From positions 62,001 through 126,000 of the forward strand of contig NZ_JBEXMJ010000001.1 in the NCBI RefSeq assembly GCF_040610475.1: a DNA stretch of 64,000 bases, given 5' to 3'. The DNA is from Actinopolymorpha sp. NPDC004070 (GTDB lineage: Bacteria > Actinomycetota > Actinomycetes > Propionibacteriales > Actinopolymorphaceae). The notes below the pieces were generated by a model. That model was given only the letters and a program-made list of their open reading frames with translations. It did not search any database and was not told the origin of the DNA. Position numbers and translations under genes: made by a program. Of this stretch, positions 25,121-33,203 are shown one piece after another (position 1 is the stretch's first letter; every line of letters starts with the position of its first letter).

Positions 25121-25148
25121 CGCTTGTATCAAGTGACTGACACAAGGA
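25121..25148. promoter_or_regulatory. Palindromic operator 2, overlapping the transcription start and ribosome-binding site
   Basis: CTTGTATCA (25123-25131) and TGACACAAG (25138-25146) form the same dyad as operator 1 with one mismatch and identical arm spacing. The right end runs into the AAGGAG ribosome-binding site of the membrane-protein gene. Confidence 0.7.
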
Positions 25149-25156
25149 GCGCCTCC

Positions 25157-26110
25157 ATGGCCGGTGGTTTCGCGTTCGCCCTTCCGCTGCTGGCGTTGGT
25201 GGCCTGCCTGGCGGTGGCGCTGTGGGCGGTGCCGCGCCGCCGGGCGCTGGTGGCGGTGGACGAGGCCGCGCATCCGGGGCTCGCGCGACTTCGCCGTTCC
25301 ACCCTGCTCGGGCGGTGGCTGGCGCTGGCGGGAGGCGCGATCGCCGCGGTGGTAGCCGCCTCGACCGGTGGGCTGGGCCGCGGGTTCGCGCTGGCGCCGA
25401 CCGTGTTCGGGGCCGTCCAGATCGTCGGGGTGCTGGCCGCTGATCTTCTCGCCCGCGACGACGCCAGGACGCCGGGTACGGCGGGGCTGGAGATCCGGCG
25501 GGTACGCGACTTCGTGCCGGCCGGGCTGGTCCGGCTCGTCGCCGCGGCGGGTGCGGTGCTGGCGGTGTTCCTCGGCTGGGCGGGCGCGGTGGCAGGGCCC
25601 GATAATCTCGGGCGGCCCGGCCGTGCGTTGACCTACTCGTGCGTGGAGGGCTGCGACCACGGGACGCTGGGTCCGTGGCCGGGTTCGTACTACTCGGTCC
25701 CGATGGCTGCCGCGTTGCTTGGTGTGCTGGTGCTCGCCGCGATCGCCGTCCGGGTGACGGTACGGCGGCCGCGCAACGGTGCCTCGCCGGAGATCGTCGC
25801 GGTCGACGACGTGGTGCGCAGGCGTTCGGTGGAGTCCGTACTCGCCGCGGTGGGCGTCGCGTTCACCGGCAGCCTCGCGGGTACGGCACTGCTGTCGGGT
25901 GCCCGGCTGGCGGGCCTGGGGCCAAACCGAGGTCCGGTCGCGCTGCAAGTCGCGGGCTGGAGCCTGCTCGGGGTGGGACTGGTCGCGTTGGTGTGTCTCG
26001 TGTGGTGCCTGGTCGTGCTCCTGCTTCCCGGCGCCGGCGCGGCGAGTCCGGGACGCCGTTCTCCGCCTGCCTCGCCGCTCACCGGCGGGCGGGAGCGGGC
26101 GCGGGGATGA
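25157..26110 (+). CDS. Polytopic membrane protein of unknown function, partner of a YtrA-type regulator
   Basis: 317 residues with about 6-7 hydrophobic segments (roughly 3-20, 50-67, 75-95, 130-150, 190-210, 235-260, 275-300). A loop has 'SCVEGCDHGTLGPW', two cysteines that may pair outside the cell. AAGGAG lies 8 bp before the ATG. I do not recognise a family. Its stop overlaps the regulator start (ATGA), an arrangement seen where YtrA-type GntR repressors control ABC or other membrane proteins in envelope stress; here no ATPase gene is present. The paired operators upstream mean expression is probably repressed until a signal arrives. Confidence 0.75.
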   Translation: MAGGFAFALPLLALVACLAVALWAVPRRRALVAVDEAAHPGLARLRRSTLLGRWLALAGGAIAAVVAASTGGLGRGFALAPTVFGAVQIVGVLAADLLARDDARTPGTAGLEIRRVRDFVPAGLVRLVAAAGAVLAVFLGWAGAVAGPDNLGRPGRALTYSCVEGCDHGTLGPWPGSYYSVPMAAALLGVLVLAAIAVRVTVRRPRNGASPEIVAVDDVVRRRSVESVLAAVGVAFTGSLAGTALLSGARLAGLGPNRGPVALQVAGWSLLGVGLVALVCLVWCLVVLLLPGAGAASPGRRSPPASPLTGGRERARG

Positions 26111-26580
26111 CCGTCGAACTGCGGGTCGACGGGAACGATCCCACTCCGCCGTACGAACAACTGCGTCGTCAGTTGGCCGACCTGATCGAGACCGGCACGC
26201 TCGCCGACGGAACCCGGCTGCCTCCGGTACGCCAACTGGCCGCGGACCTGGCGCTGGCCACCGGCACCGTCGCCCGCACCTACCGCGAACTCGAGAAGGC
26301 AGGGCTGGTGCGGTCGCGCCGCGCGGCGGGTACGACGGTCACCGCCCGGCATTCGGAGCTGTCGGGCGCGGACCGGCGGGCCCGGCTGGGGGAGGTGGCG
26401 TCGGCCGCTGTCGCACAGGCCCGCCTGCTCGGGGCGAGCGAGGCCGAGATCCGCAGGGCGATCGAGTCGGCACTTCGCCGCTCGCCCGGCAGGGACCGGT
26501 CACCGGGCAGGGACGGGTCGTCGAGCAGAGACCAGTCAGCGAGCAGAAACCGGTCGCGCCGCGATCACGAGGCTGTCTAA
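26107..26580 (+). CDS. GntR-family regulator, YtrA subfamily
   Basis: 157 residues. The winged helix covers residues about 13-80 ('PPYEQLRRQLADLIETGTL', 'LPPVRQLAADLALATGTVARTYREL', 'AAGTTVTA'). As usual in YtrA proteins there is only a short dimerisation helix after it (about 90-120). The last 30 residues are a low-complexity Ser-Arg-Asp tail made by four 18-bp DNA repeats, unusual for the family. The start overlaps the membrane-protein stop (ATGA). It most likely represses its own operon through the two dyads at 25073-25148. Confidence 0.88.
   Translation: MTVELRVDGNDPTPPYEQLRRQLADLIETGTLADGTRLPPVRQLAADLALATGTVARTYRELEKAGLVRSRRAAGTTVTARHSELSGADRRARLGEVASAAVAQARLLGASEAEIRRAIESALRRSPGRDRSPGRDGSSSRDQSASRNRSRRDHEAV
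26482..26553 (+). repeat. Four degenerate 18-bp tandem repeats in the regulator's 3' end
   Basis: Units begin at 26482, 26500, 26518 and 26536. Each reads roughly TCNNCGNGCAGNGACCNG and encodes a six-residue Ser/Gly/Arg/Asp unit (SPGRDR, SPGRDG, SSSRDQ, SASRNR). Copy number may vary between strains. Confidence 0.7.
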
Positions 26581-26759
26581 CATCCGGGCCATGAGCCTGT
26601 AGGTATCCACTCACGGTGGTCGCGGCCGCTGGTCGTGTAGCCGTTCCGCGTCCACCCGGCCGCGTCGCGAGACGACGCCGCCGGGCGTTGGTGGATGCCT
26701 TCGCGAGAACCGACCCCTCGCCGGTCTCGGCGTCACTTCTCGCTGCCCCGGAGCCACCG

Positions 26760-27599
26760 ATGCGACCGCATGAACGGCTCGACCCTGCCCTCTTTCCGAA
26801 CGACCCGCCGCTGGACACCGCACGCCTGGACCAGCATCTGCTGTGCAACCCGAAAGCCGTGCACACGCTGGTCGACACGGCCGAACCAACCTCTCGCGAC
26901 GTCGTCGCCGACCTCGGCGCCGGCACCGGTGTGATCACCGGCGAAGTCCTTCGCCGCAAGCCGGCGAGGCTTTACGCGGTCGAGATCGACCGCAGGTTCG
27001 AGCCGTACCTCGAACCGTTGCGCCGTTTTCATGACGTACGACTGATCTGGAACGACTTCCTCGTCACCGACCTGCCCGCGGTGACCAAGGTGATCGCCAA
27101 CCCGCCGTTCCGGGCAACCGAGCACTTGCTGGACTGGCTGCGCCGGGTGCCCGCGCTGACGTCGGCGACGCTGGTCATGGGACGCGCCTTCGGCGTGAGC
27201 GCGACCGCCGAACCCGGGTCGCCGCGGTACGGGCGACTCAGCCTGCGGGCCCAGGCGAGCTTCACGGTGCGCCTCGTTCAAACCCTGTCACCGAAGGACT
27301 TCCACCCACCGGCCCGCAGCCCGGCCTGCATCCTGCACCTGATGCCGAGACATGATCCGGCCTCGATCGACGCGGTGGTGGACGACGCGTTCACCCACCA
27401 CGGCGGGACGAGGTTGAAGGAACTCCTGTGGCGGCTGGAGTTTCGAAGCCCAGCGCTCGTATCCCCCTCCGCTCGACGTGGAATCGCTGCCCGGCTGCGC
27501 GGATCACCGGTGGTACGCCGGCTTCAGCAACGTCGCCTGCAACAGCTGTCGTCCGGCGACCTGTCAAAACTCATGGCCGAACTCCACCGTCGTTGCTAG
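26760..27599 (+). CDS. rRNA adenine N6-methyltransferase-like protein (Erm/KsgA superfamily)
   Basis: 279 residues from the ATG at 26760, which has CGGAGC 7 bp ahead. 'LDQHLLCNPKAVHTLVD' resembles the Erm opening (Q.FL...), DLGAGTG at 51-57 is the SAM loop, E75 in 'LYAVEIDRRF' binds ribose, and 'NDFLVTD' plus NPPF at 114-117 form the adenine site. Erm proteins usually have NIPF/NIPY and KsgA NLPY, so NPPF is a variant. The housekeeping KsgA has a different C-terminus. It may dimethylate 23S rRNA A2058 and give macrolide resistance, or modify another adenine; sequence alone cannot decide. Confidence 0.72.
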   Translation: MRPHERLDPALFPNDPPLDTARLDQHLLCNPKAVHTLVDTAEPTSRDVVADLGAGTGVITGEVLRRKPARLYAVEIDRRFEPYLEPLRRFHDVRLIWNDFLVTDLPAVTKVIANPPFRATEHLLDWLRRVPALTSATLVMGRAFGVSATAEPGSPRYGRLSLRAQASFTVRLVQTLSPKDFHPPARSPACILHLMPRHDPASIDAVVDDAFTHHGGTRLKELLWRLEFRSPALVSPSARRGIAARLRGSPVVRRLQQRRLQQLSSGDLSKLMAELHRRC

Positions 27600-27823
27600 C
27601 GTGACGCCAACAACCCAAGACACAGGACTTCGGGGAGCCGGCGGCCGTTCCCAACAGGAACCACCCCGGTCGGCTCGAGAACCACTGCCTCACGGTGACT
27701 CGTCACCCACAGCGCCCGGAGCCATGACCAGCCCAGTCCGTAGACGGACCGCGGCGGCATGGCTTCGCGCGCTCTCCTTCACGTGTGCGAAGCCCACGCC
27801 GCCCGCACACGAAGGAGACAGCC

Positions 27824-28753
27824 GTGAGTGACGACCGCAAACAGGACAACGCCGTGTCGCCGGAGGAGCGACGGTTCGCGGGACTGGTCCTACGCCTGCT
27901 CGGCATCGAGCCGATCCGTGTGGACCGCACGTCCAGCCCGGACGCGTGGTTCGCGGATCTGCCTGACGGCCGTCGCGTGGTGGCGAAGACACCTGGGTGG
28001 CTGAACAGTCCAGGCTCGCCGTCGGTCGAGGCGTGGGTCTACGCCGAATGCGCGCGGCGCGGCATCCGCACGGCGAGCGTGCTTGCCGTCAGCGCCGACC
28101 CCGAATGCCTTGTCCTGCAACGGCTTCCCGGGGAATCCCTGCCGCGGCGCTCGTCGTCGCTGCCAGCGGGGGAGCAGGCTGTCTGGGCACGCGCCGGAGA
28201 GGACCTTCGCGCACTGCACGAGGTCCGCCTGGTCGGCTTCGGTACGTTGTCTCCCAGAGGTGATGGCAGCAAGCCCGCCGGCAAGGCCGATCGGTGGTGC
28301 CCGTTCGCCGAGTTCGCCCGTACGGAAGGAATCCGCTGGCTGGTCGACGGCGGATACCTCCCCACCGCGCAGGGAGATCGCCTACTGGCCCGGATCGAGG
28401 AAGCGCAGGCTGCCTTCGACGAGGTCACCGAAGGGCGTCTGCTGCATGGCGACCTCATGTCCACGCACATCTTCCGTTCGCCTGACGGTGCCTACGAAGG
28501 GCTCATCGACTTCGGTCAGGCACAGTCCGGTGACCCACGCTGGGACCTGGCCCGAGTCCCGTTGTGGGACGGGGCGGAGGCGCTGGACGCGGTGCTGGAC
28601 GGGTACGGCAGCGACGTGGTGACGAAGGAGGACCGGGAGTTCCTGCTTCCCCTCTACCTGCTGTCGTTCGTCGTCCGTCACGCGGTCGGTCACGACAGGC
28701 CGGACTACATCCGGACTCTGCTCGATCGTTCCGGTTACCGCGTCCTGCTCTAG
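27824..28753 (+). CDS. Aminoglycoside phosphotransferase (APH)-fold kinase
   Basis: 309 residues from a GTG with GAAGGAG upstream. The ATP lysine is in 'RRVVAKTPGW' (K55). The catalytic loop is H208-G-D210 in 'LLHGDLMSTHIF', where the expected Asn is replaced by H215, and the DFG motif is at 229-231. APH-fold kinases act on antibiotics, choline, homoserine, fructosamines and other small molecules; nothing here points to one. It follows the methyltransferase after 224 bp and precedes the IS110 element. Confidence 0.75.
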   Translation: MSDDRKQDNAVSPEERRFAGLVLRLLGIEPIRVDRTSSPDAWFADLPDGRRVVAKTPGWLNSPGSPSVEAWVYAECARRGIRTASVLAVSADPECLVLQRLPGESLPRRSSSLPAGEQAVWARAGEDLRALHEVRLVGFGTLSPRGDGSKPAGKADRWCPFAEFARTEGIRWLVDGGYLPTAQGDRLLARIEEAQAAFDEVTEGRLLHGDLMSTHIFRSPDGAYEGLIDFGQAQSGDPRWDLARVPLWDGAEALDAVLDGYGSDVVTKEDREFLLPLYLLSFVVRHAVGHDRPDYIRTLLDRSGYRVLL

Positions 28754-28759
28754 ACCCTA

Positions 28760-28788
28760 GGAGCAAACCCTAGGAGCCGGTTTGCTCC
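28760..28788. terminator. Hairpin after the APH-fold kinase
   Basis: Perfect 10-bp arms GGAGCAAACC and GGTTTGCTCC around a 9-nt loop, starting 7 bp after the stop codon. No T tract follows, so it may be a factor-assisted terminator or a processing hairpin. Confidence 0.45.
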
Positions 28789-28835
28789 GCACGGCCCGTA
28801 ACAAACCGGATCGACGGTCGTCGGCGTTCCGCCTA

Positions 28836-30185
28836 GACATCCCACGGTCGTAGGGCGTCAAGCGGCTTGTTGGTTGGTTTGGCTGGTTGTGGGCCAGGCG
28901 GTGGACTCGTTGTAGGGGGTTTGGTGGCGTAGGCAGCCGTGGAGGATGCCGACGAGGCGGTTGGCGAGTGTGCGTAGTGCTTGGTGGTGGGTGGCGCCTC
29001 GGGCGCGGTGGGTGTCGTAGTAGGCGCGTGCTCCTGGTGAGCTGTTCAGGGCGGCGAAGGCTTGTTGGTAGAGCGCGTCAGCGAGGCGGCGGTTGCGTGC
29101 GTGGCGGGCCAAGACGACGCGTTTCTTGCCGGAGGCTTTGGTGATGGGGGCGGTGCCGGCATAGTTCTTGCGGGCTTTGGCGTCGGTGTAGCGGTGCGAA
29201 TCGTCTCCGAACTCGGCGAGCACCCGGGCACCGAGCATCGTGCCGAGCCCTGGCTGGCTCAGGTAGATCTCAGCGTCCGGGTGGCGGCCAAAACCCGCCT
29301 CCACCTCCCCTTGCAGGGTCTGGATCTGGCGGGACAACTCGCCGATCACCGCGACCAGGGCGCTCACGCTGGCCGCGTAGGCATCGACCACCCCGGCCCG
29401 GGCGGGAAGCTGAGGGACCCGCAGCTCGGCCACGATCGCTTCGGCGGTCGCGGTCACGTTGCGCTGGCGTCCGGCGCGGGACAGCAGCTGCTCGACTCGC
29501 CGCCGGGTCAGCCGGGCACCCTTGTCCGGGGTGGGCGCGGCCGCCAGCACCGCGAGCGCGTCGCGGCCGGCCAGATCGTCGAAGGCGGCCAGCGCGGCCG
29601 GGTAGAACTCCCGCAGTGTGGACCGCAGCGTGTTGACCTGCCGCTGACGCGACCACACCAGCGACTGATGTGCCCGGGCCACCACCTTCACGTGCTCGGC
29701 CAGCGCGGAGTCCCCAGCCACCGGCCGGTGGTGGGCGCGGTCCAGCCGCACCAGTTCCGCCAGCACGTGCGCGTCCCCGGCATCACTCTTCGCACCAGAA
29801 ACCCCGTGCCGCTCCCGGTAGCGGGCCGCCTGCAACGGGTTGACCGCATAGACGGTGTAGCCGGCCGCGATCAGCGCCTGCACCCACGGGCCCCGATCAG
29901 TCTCGATCCCGACGACCACATCGACCGGCTCACCCTGATCAGGCAGATGATCAGCGACCAAGCCGTGCAACGCGGCGATCCCAGCCACACCTTCGGGCAC
30001 CCGCCGCCGCGCCAGCCGCCGCCCCTCCTCATCGACGATCTCGATGTCGTGATGAGACTCTGCCCAGTCATCTCCAACGAACAACACCAGCCGTACCTCC
30101 CCTCACTCTCGCCAACACACACGCGAGCCCGCGGGGAGAACCCAGGCGACCTAATGGACCAGTGCTCACCGGCACGACATCCCAC
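28836..30185 (-). mobile_element. IS110-family insertion sequence
   Basis: About 1.35 kb, bounded by the 10-bp direct repeat GACATCCCAC at 28836-28845 and 30176-30185, which I use as approximate ends. It contains one transposase gene. As is usual for the family there are no terminal inverted repeats. The noncoding left end upstream of the transposase (about 30088-30175, read leftwards) is where bridge RNAs are encoded in IS110-group elements. The insertion lies between two genes and appears to break neither. The exact borders are inferred. Confidence 0.6.
28858..30087 (-). CDS. IS110-family transposase (DEDD recombinase)
   Basis: 409 residues from a GTG with AGGGGAGG upstream. The N-terminal RuvC-like domain has the acidic residues in 'VGDDWAESHHD' (D7), 'VVGIETDRGPW' and 'SDAGDAHVLAEL'. 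The C-terminal Transposase_20 domain reads 'LSQPGLGTMLGARVLAEFGDD' and 'APITKASGKKRVV', whose serine is a good candidate for the catalytic serine. Length is normal and no frameshift is visible, so it may be active. By family it performs recombination guided by a bridge RNA. Confidence 0.93.
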   Translation of the reverse strand: MLFVGDDWAESHHDIEIVDEEGRRLARRRVPEGVAGIAALHGLVADHLPDQGEPVDVVVGIETDRGPWVQALIAAGYTVYAVNPLQAARYRERHGVSGAKSDAGDAHVLAELVRLDRAHHRPVAGDSALAEHVKVVARAHQSLVWSRQRQVNTLRSTLREFYPAALAAFDDLAGRDALAVLAAAPTPDKGARLTRRRVEQLLSRAGRQRNVTATAEAIVAELRVPQLPARAGVVDAYAASVSALVAVIGELSRQIQTLQGEVEAGFGRHPDAEIYLSQPGLGTMLGARVLAEFGDDSHRYTDAKARKNYAGTAPITKASGKKRVVLARHARNRRLADALYQQAFAALNSSPGARAYYDTHRARGATHHQALRTLANRLVGILHGCLRHQTPYNESTAWPTTSQTNQQAA

Positions 30186-30273
30186 CAGCCCTACCGCTCC
30201 CCGACCACCAGCACGGGGCACGATCTAGGCGTAGGTCTCAAACACAGACCTGGGCGTGTCAGTGCTCACCGGC
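30160..30273. repeat. 14-bp direct repeat CAGTGCTCACCGGC, copies exactly 100 bp apart
   Basis: Copies at 30160-30173 and 30260-30273. The first lies at the left end of the IS110 element, the second in flanking DNA before the methyltransferase gene. It could be a donor/target match used by the element's guide RNA, or a trace of an earlier insertion. Confidence 0.5.
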
Positions 30274-30331
30274 CAGCAGCTCGGACACCAGACTGGCAAA
30301 CCAGCCGGTGCACTCCCATTAGGGTGTGCGC

Positions 30332-31195
30332 GTGCCCCACTACACACACGTTCTCGGATGGCTGCTGGGCCTGGAGGGCGTCGCTCTCCTGCGCGCCCAG
30401 GCCGGCGACGACCTGGGCCCGAGCCGGGAGTTCGTGCAGGCGCGCATCGACGAGGTCCGTGCGATCCTGGCCGACCCCGACCTGGCTGCGCGGCCCGGCG
30501 GTACGGTCGGCCACATCGGCACCCGCGAGGGCTACGCCGAGTGGGTCCACTCCTACGACGACGGCGACAACCCGCTGATCGCGCGGGAGGAGCCGGTGGT
30601 GCGTGAACTGCTGGGCGCGCTGAAGGTCGGCCGGGTGCTGGACGCCGCGTGCGGGACCGGCCGGCACTCGCAGTATCTTGCCGAACTCGGACACGAGGTC
30701 GTCGGTGTCGACTCCTCGCCGGACATGCTGGCGCGTGCCCGGGCAAAGGTTCCGGCCGGTGACTTCCGGCAAGCCGACCTTGACGACCTGCCGTTCCCCG
30801 ACGACAGCTTCGACTCCCTGGTATGCGCGTTGGCGCTGACCCACCAGCCTCGGCTGGAGACGGCGCTGAACGAGTTCGCCCGGGTCGTGCGTCCCGGCGG
30901 GCAGGTGATCCTGTCCGACATTCACTGGTTGTCGCTCTACCTCGGCGGTGTCGCGGCGGTCGCTGGGCCGGACGGAATGCTCGCGATGCCCGCCAGCCGG
31001 TTCCTGCCGTCGGACTACCTCACGGCGGCGCTCGCTTCCGGCTTCACGGTCCGCGCGTGTCACGAACCCCGGTGGGGAGACGTCCCAGGCGGCCACGGCG
31101 GTTCGGACGCGCAGCGCTACTGCCCCGAGGCTGCGCGGGTAGCCGCCCGCGACACTCCGGCACTGATCGTGTGGCACCTGGAGCGAGTGGCGTGA
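30332..31195 (+). CDS. SAM-dependent class I methyltransferase
   Basis: 287 residues from a GTG at 30332 with AGGG 7 bp ahead; a GTG two codons earlier has no room for a ribosome-binding site. 'VLDAACGTGRHSQYLAELGHEVVGVDSS' is the SAM-binding motif I (about residues 103-130), followed by 'DLDDLPFPDDSFDSLVCAL' and 'EFARVVRPGGQVILSD', as in UbiE/Methyltransf_11 enzymes. The N-terminal 95 residues are an extra helical part. Substrate unknown. It lies just outside the IS110 element and is followed after 34 bp by a kinase-like gene. Confidence 0.82.
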   Translation: MPHYTHVLGWLLGLEGVALLRAQAGDDLGPSREFVQARIDEVRAILADPDLAARPGGTVGHIGTREGYAEWVHSYDDGDNPLIAREEPVVRELLGALKVGRVLDAACGTGRHSQYLAELGHEVVGVDSSPDMLARARAKVPAGDFRQADLDDLPFPDDSFDSLVCALALTHQPRLETALNEFARVVRPGGQVILSDIHWLSLYLGGVAAVAGPDGMLAMPASRFLPSDYLTAALASGFTVRACHEPRWGDVPGGHGGSDAQRYCPEAARVAARDTPALIVWHLERVA

Positions 31196-31229
31196 GCAAC
31201 AGCCCGAGGCAGCGGTGGGACCAGGTGTG

Positions 31230-32204
31230 ATGCGCAAGCCGGACGTGGACCGTCACGCGCTGAACGCGTTGCTGGCCGAGATCTTCGGGCCAGGGCAGGA
31301 GTTCACCTGCCGACGTACTCCGACGGGTTCGTCCACCCAGGTCTACCGGGTCGACCGGGGCGCCGAGACCTTCTACGCGCGGATCGCGGAGGAGGAGCAA
31401 GCCAGCCTTGCACCTGAGGCCGAGCTGCATCGGGTGCTTCACGAGGCCGGGGTGCGCGTGCCCGCGGTGGTCCACTACGAGCCGTTCGACCAGTCGCTGG
31501 CCCGGTCGGTCATGGTGACCACGGAGGTGCCCGGCGCACAGTTGAGTGCCGCCGGGTCCGTGGGATCCGTTGCCGAGATCGGCCGCTCCGCCGGACGTGA
31601 CCTGGCCAGGATCCACAGTGTGCCGGTGCACGGCTTCGGCTGGATCCGCCGCGAGCACGACCGGCCCGGCTGGCCGCTGCACGCGGAGCACGGCACGTAC
31701 GCCGAGTACGTCGATCCGCCGGCTGTCGTCGGTCCACTCGCCGCGATCGGGTTCGGCGCAGAGCAGGTTCGTGCCGTCGAACGCCTTCTGCAGGAAGCCG
31801 TCGAAGCAGGTCCCGACGAGGGGACCGGGTCGGTGGCCCACGGAGACTTCGACGCCGGTCACATCTTCGAGCAGGACGGCACGTACACGGGACTGATCGA
31901 CTTCGGTGAGATCCGGGGCACCGACTACACCTTCGACTTCGCGACGATCTGTCTGAACGTCGAGGAGACTCCGCCGGCCGCACAGCTCCTGCGGCTCGTG
32001 GAGGAGGGGTACGCCGAGGTGCGGGCACTCCCGGACGACCACGCTCGTCGGCTCTACCTGGCCTGCGTCGTCAGCGCCGCCCATCGGCTGTCGACCTGGT
32101 ACAAGCGTGACGGTGAGCGCGCCTTCGACGGGTGGTTCTTCCGCTGGATCCGGGACTGCCTGGTCGGCATGCTCGAGACCGGACGAGTGCCAACCGCGGA
32201 CTGA
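31230..32204 (+). CDS. Phosphotransferase-family (APH-fold) protein
   Basis: 324 residues from the ATG at 31230; a GTG at 31215 with GAGG upstream is an equally possible start. The catalytic loop is H204-G-D206 in 'VAHGDFDAGHIF', with H211 in place of the usual Asn, and DFG at 224-226 in 'LIDFGEIRGTDY'. The same HGD....H variant is found in the kinase at 27824, so the two are probably related lineages. By fold it phosphorylates a small molecule. It directly follows the methyltransferase and converges with the MerR gene. Confidence 0.75.
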   Translation: MRKPDVDRHALNALLAEIFGPGQEFTCRRTPTGSSTQVYRVDRGAETFYARIAEEEQASLAPEAELHRVLHEAGVRVPAVVHYEPFDQSLARSVMVTTEVPGAQLSAAGSVGSVAEIGRSAGRDLARIHSVPVHGFGWIRREHDRPGWPLHAEHGTYAEYVDPPAVVGPLAAIGFGAEQVRAVERLLQEAVEAGPDEGTGSVAHGDFDAGHIFEQDGTYTGLIDFGEIRGTDYTFDFATICLNVEETPPAAQLLRLVEEGYAEVRALPDDHARRLYLACVVSAAHRLSTWYKRDGERAFDGWFFRWIRDCLVGMLETGRVPTAD

Positions 32205-32224
32205 GGTGGGGAACGACCCGACCC

Positions 32225-33166
32225 CTAGGGCTGTACGGCCGCCGGCGCGCGCAGAGCCTGGTGGAGCCAGCTGAACACCGGCGCCAGGCTGTCCGGGGCG
32301 GGCCATCCGTTGATCAGTGCGAGTAGCTGGAAGTAGCGCTCGCGTCGTGGATCCTTGGCCGCCACCAGCCACCGCAGCAGTTCGCCGCGAACATCGTCCG
32401 CCTCAGTGCCGGACGTGTGTGCGTACCGGTCGATCACCGCCGCGACCACCGGCGCCGCCTGGGGCGAGGTGGGATCGATGCCAGTACGCAGCGCAGGAGT
32501 GACCAGGTCCCGGACCGCCGCGGCGAGATCCGGTCGTACGCCGCCGTCCCCGTCCCGGATGCGCTCGGCCGCATGATGTTCGGCCAGCCGGCGCAGTCCG
32601 GTCCGGAACGCCGGGGCGCCCGTCAGCTCCGCCAGCTCCACCCACGCCTCGACCTGCGCGGGCTCGGGGTTGTCGGGCAGGCACGGAGTCATCGTGCGCA
32701 TGATCGCCGCGAACTCCCCTTCGGCGCCCAGGTCGCCGAAAGTCGAGTCGAGGAACTCCTCGACGAGGCGTCGGCGTTCGTCCTCGGTGAGTTCGGCCAA
32801 CCGGTGCATGAGCTTCGTCTCCTCCGGAGTGGACCCGCGCCTGGCCACCGTCGTCAGCACCGCCTGCCGCAGGCGGAGCAACCGGATCTGCGCCGCGAGC
32901 GCTTCGGCATGTGCCGCCGCGATCCCCTGAAGGGAGACCTCGTGGTCCACGACCCTGCGGATCGTGGGCAGATCGAGTCCGAGAGCGCGCAGCGTCCGGA
33001 CGAGTTCCAGTCGCGCCAGGGCGTCGGCGTCGTATCGGCGATAGCCTGCCGGGCTGCGGTCGGTCGGCGGCACGATCCCGCGATCGGCGTAGAAGCGGAT
33101 GGCCTTGACCGTGAGCCCGGTCAGCCGCGCCAGTTCGCCGATCGTGTAGAGCCTGCCGTCGTTCAT
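32225..33166 (-). CDS. MerR-family transcriptional regulator
   Basis: 313 residues. Residues 6-75 form the MerR winged helix ('YTIGELARLTGLTVKAIRFYADRGIVPP', 'AGYRRYDADALARLELVRTLRALGLDLPTIRRVV'). A coiled helix follows (about 78-110) and a 200-residue helical C-terminal domain without metal-site cysteines, so the signal is probably organic rather than a metal. The ATG sits where transcription from the TTGACC/GAAGGT promoter should begin, so the mRNA is probably leaderless. Autoregulation is likely because the promoter has the long spacer and dyad typical for MerR proteins. Confidence 0.87.
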   Translation of the reverse strand: MNDGRLYTIGELARLTGLTVKAIRFYADRGIVPPTDRSPAGYRRYDADALARLELVRTLRALGLDLPTIRRVVDHEVSLQGIAAAHAEALAAQIRLLRLRQAVLTTVARRGSTPEETKLMHRLAELTEDERRRLVEEFLDSTFGDLGAEGEFAAIMRTMTPCLPDNPEPAQVEAWVELAELTGAPAFRTGLRRLAEHHAAERIRDGDGGVRPDLAAAVRDLVTPALRTGIDPTSPQAAPVVAAVIDRYAHTSGTEADDVRGELLRWLVAAKDPRRERYFQLLALINGWPAPDSLAPVFSWLHQALRAPAAVQP

Positions 33167-33172
33167 GACCCC

Positions 33173-33203
33173 ACCTTCGCGTCTCCCCCTAGCGGAGGGT
33201 CAA
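33173..33203 (-). promoter_or_regulatory. MerR-type promoter with long spacer and central dyad
   Basis: Read on the minus strand: -35 TTGACC (33203-33198), 19-bp spacer, -10 GAAGGT (33178-33173), then 6 bp to the ATG. The spacer holds a CTCC...GGAG dyad. A 19-bp spacer with a dyad is the classical layout at which MerR proteins activate by twisting DNA. It lies in the 3' end of the next gene upstream. Confidence 0.6.

Noticed and set aside
26760..27599. Erm-like gene as the housekeeping KsgA (16S rRNA dimethyltransferase) or as a proven macrolide resistance gene
   Set aside because: The NPPF motif and C-terminus differ from KsgA, and resistance cannot be claimed from sequence without a test or close reference match.
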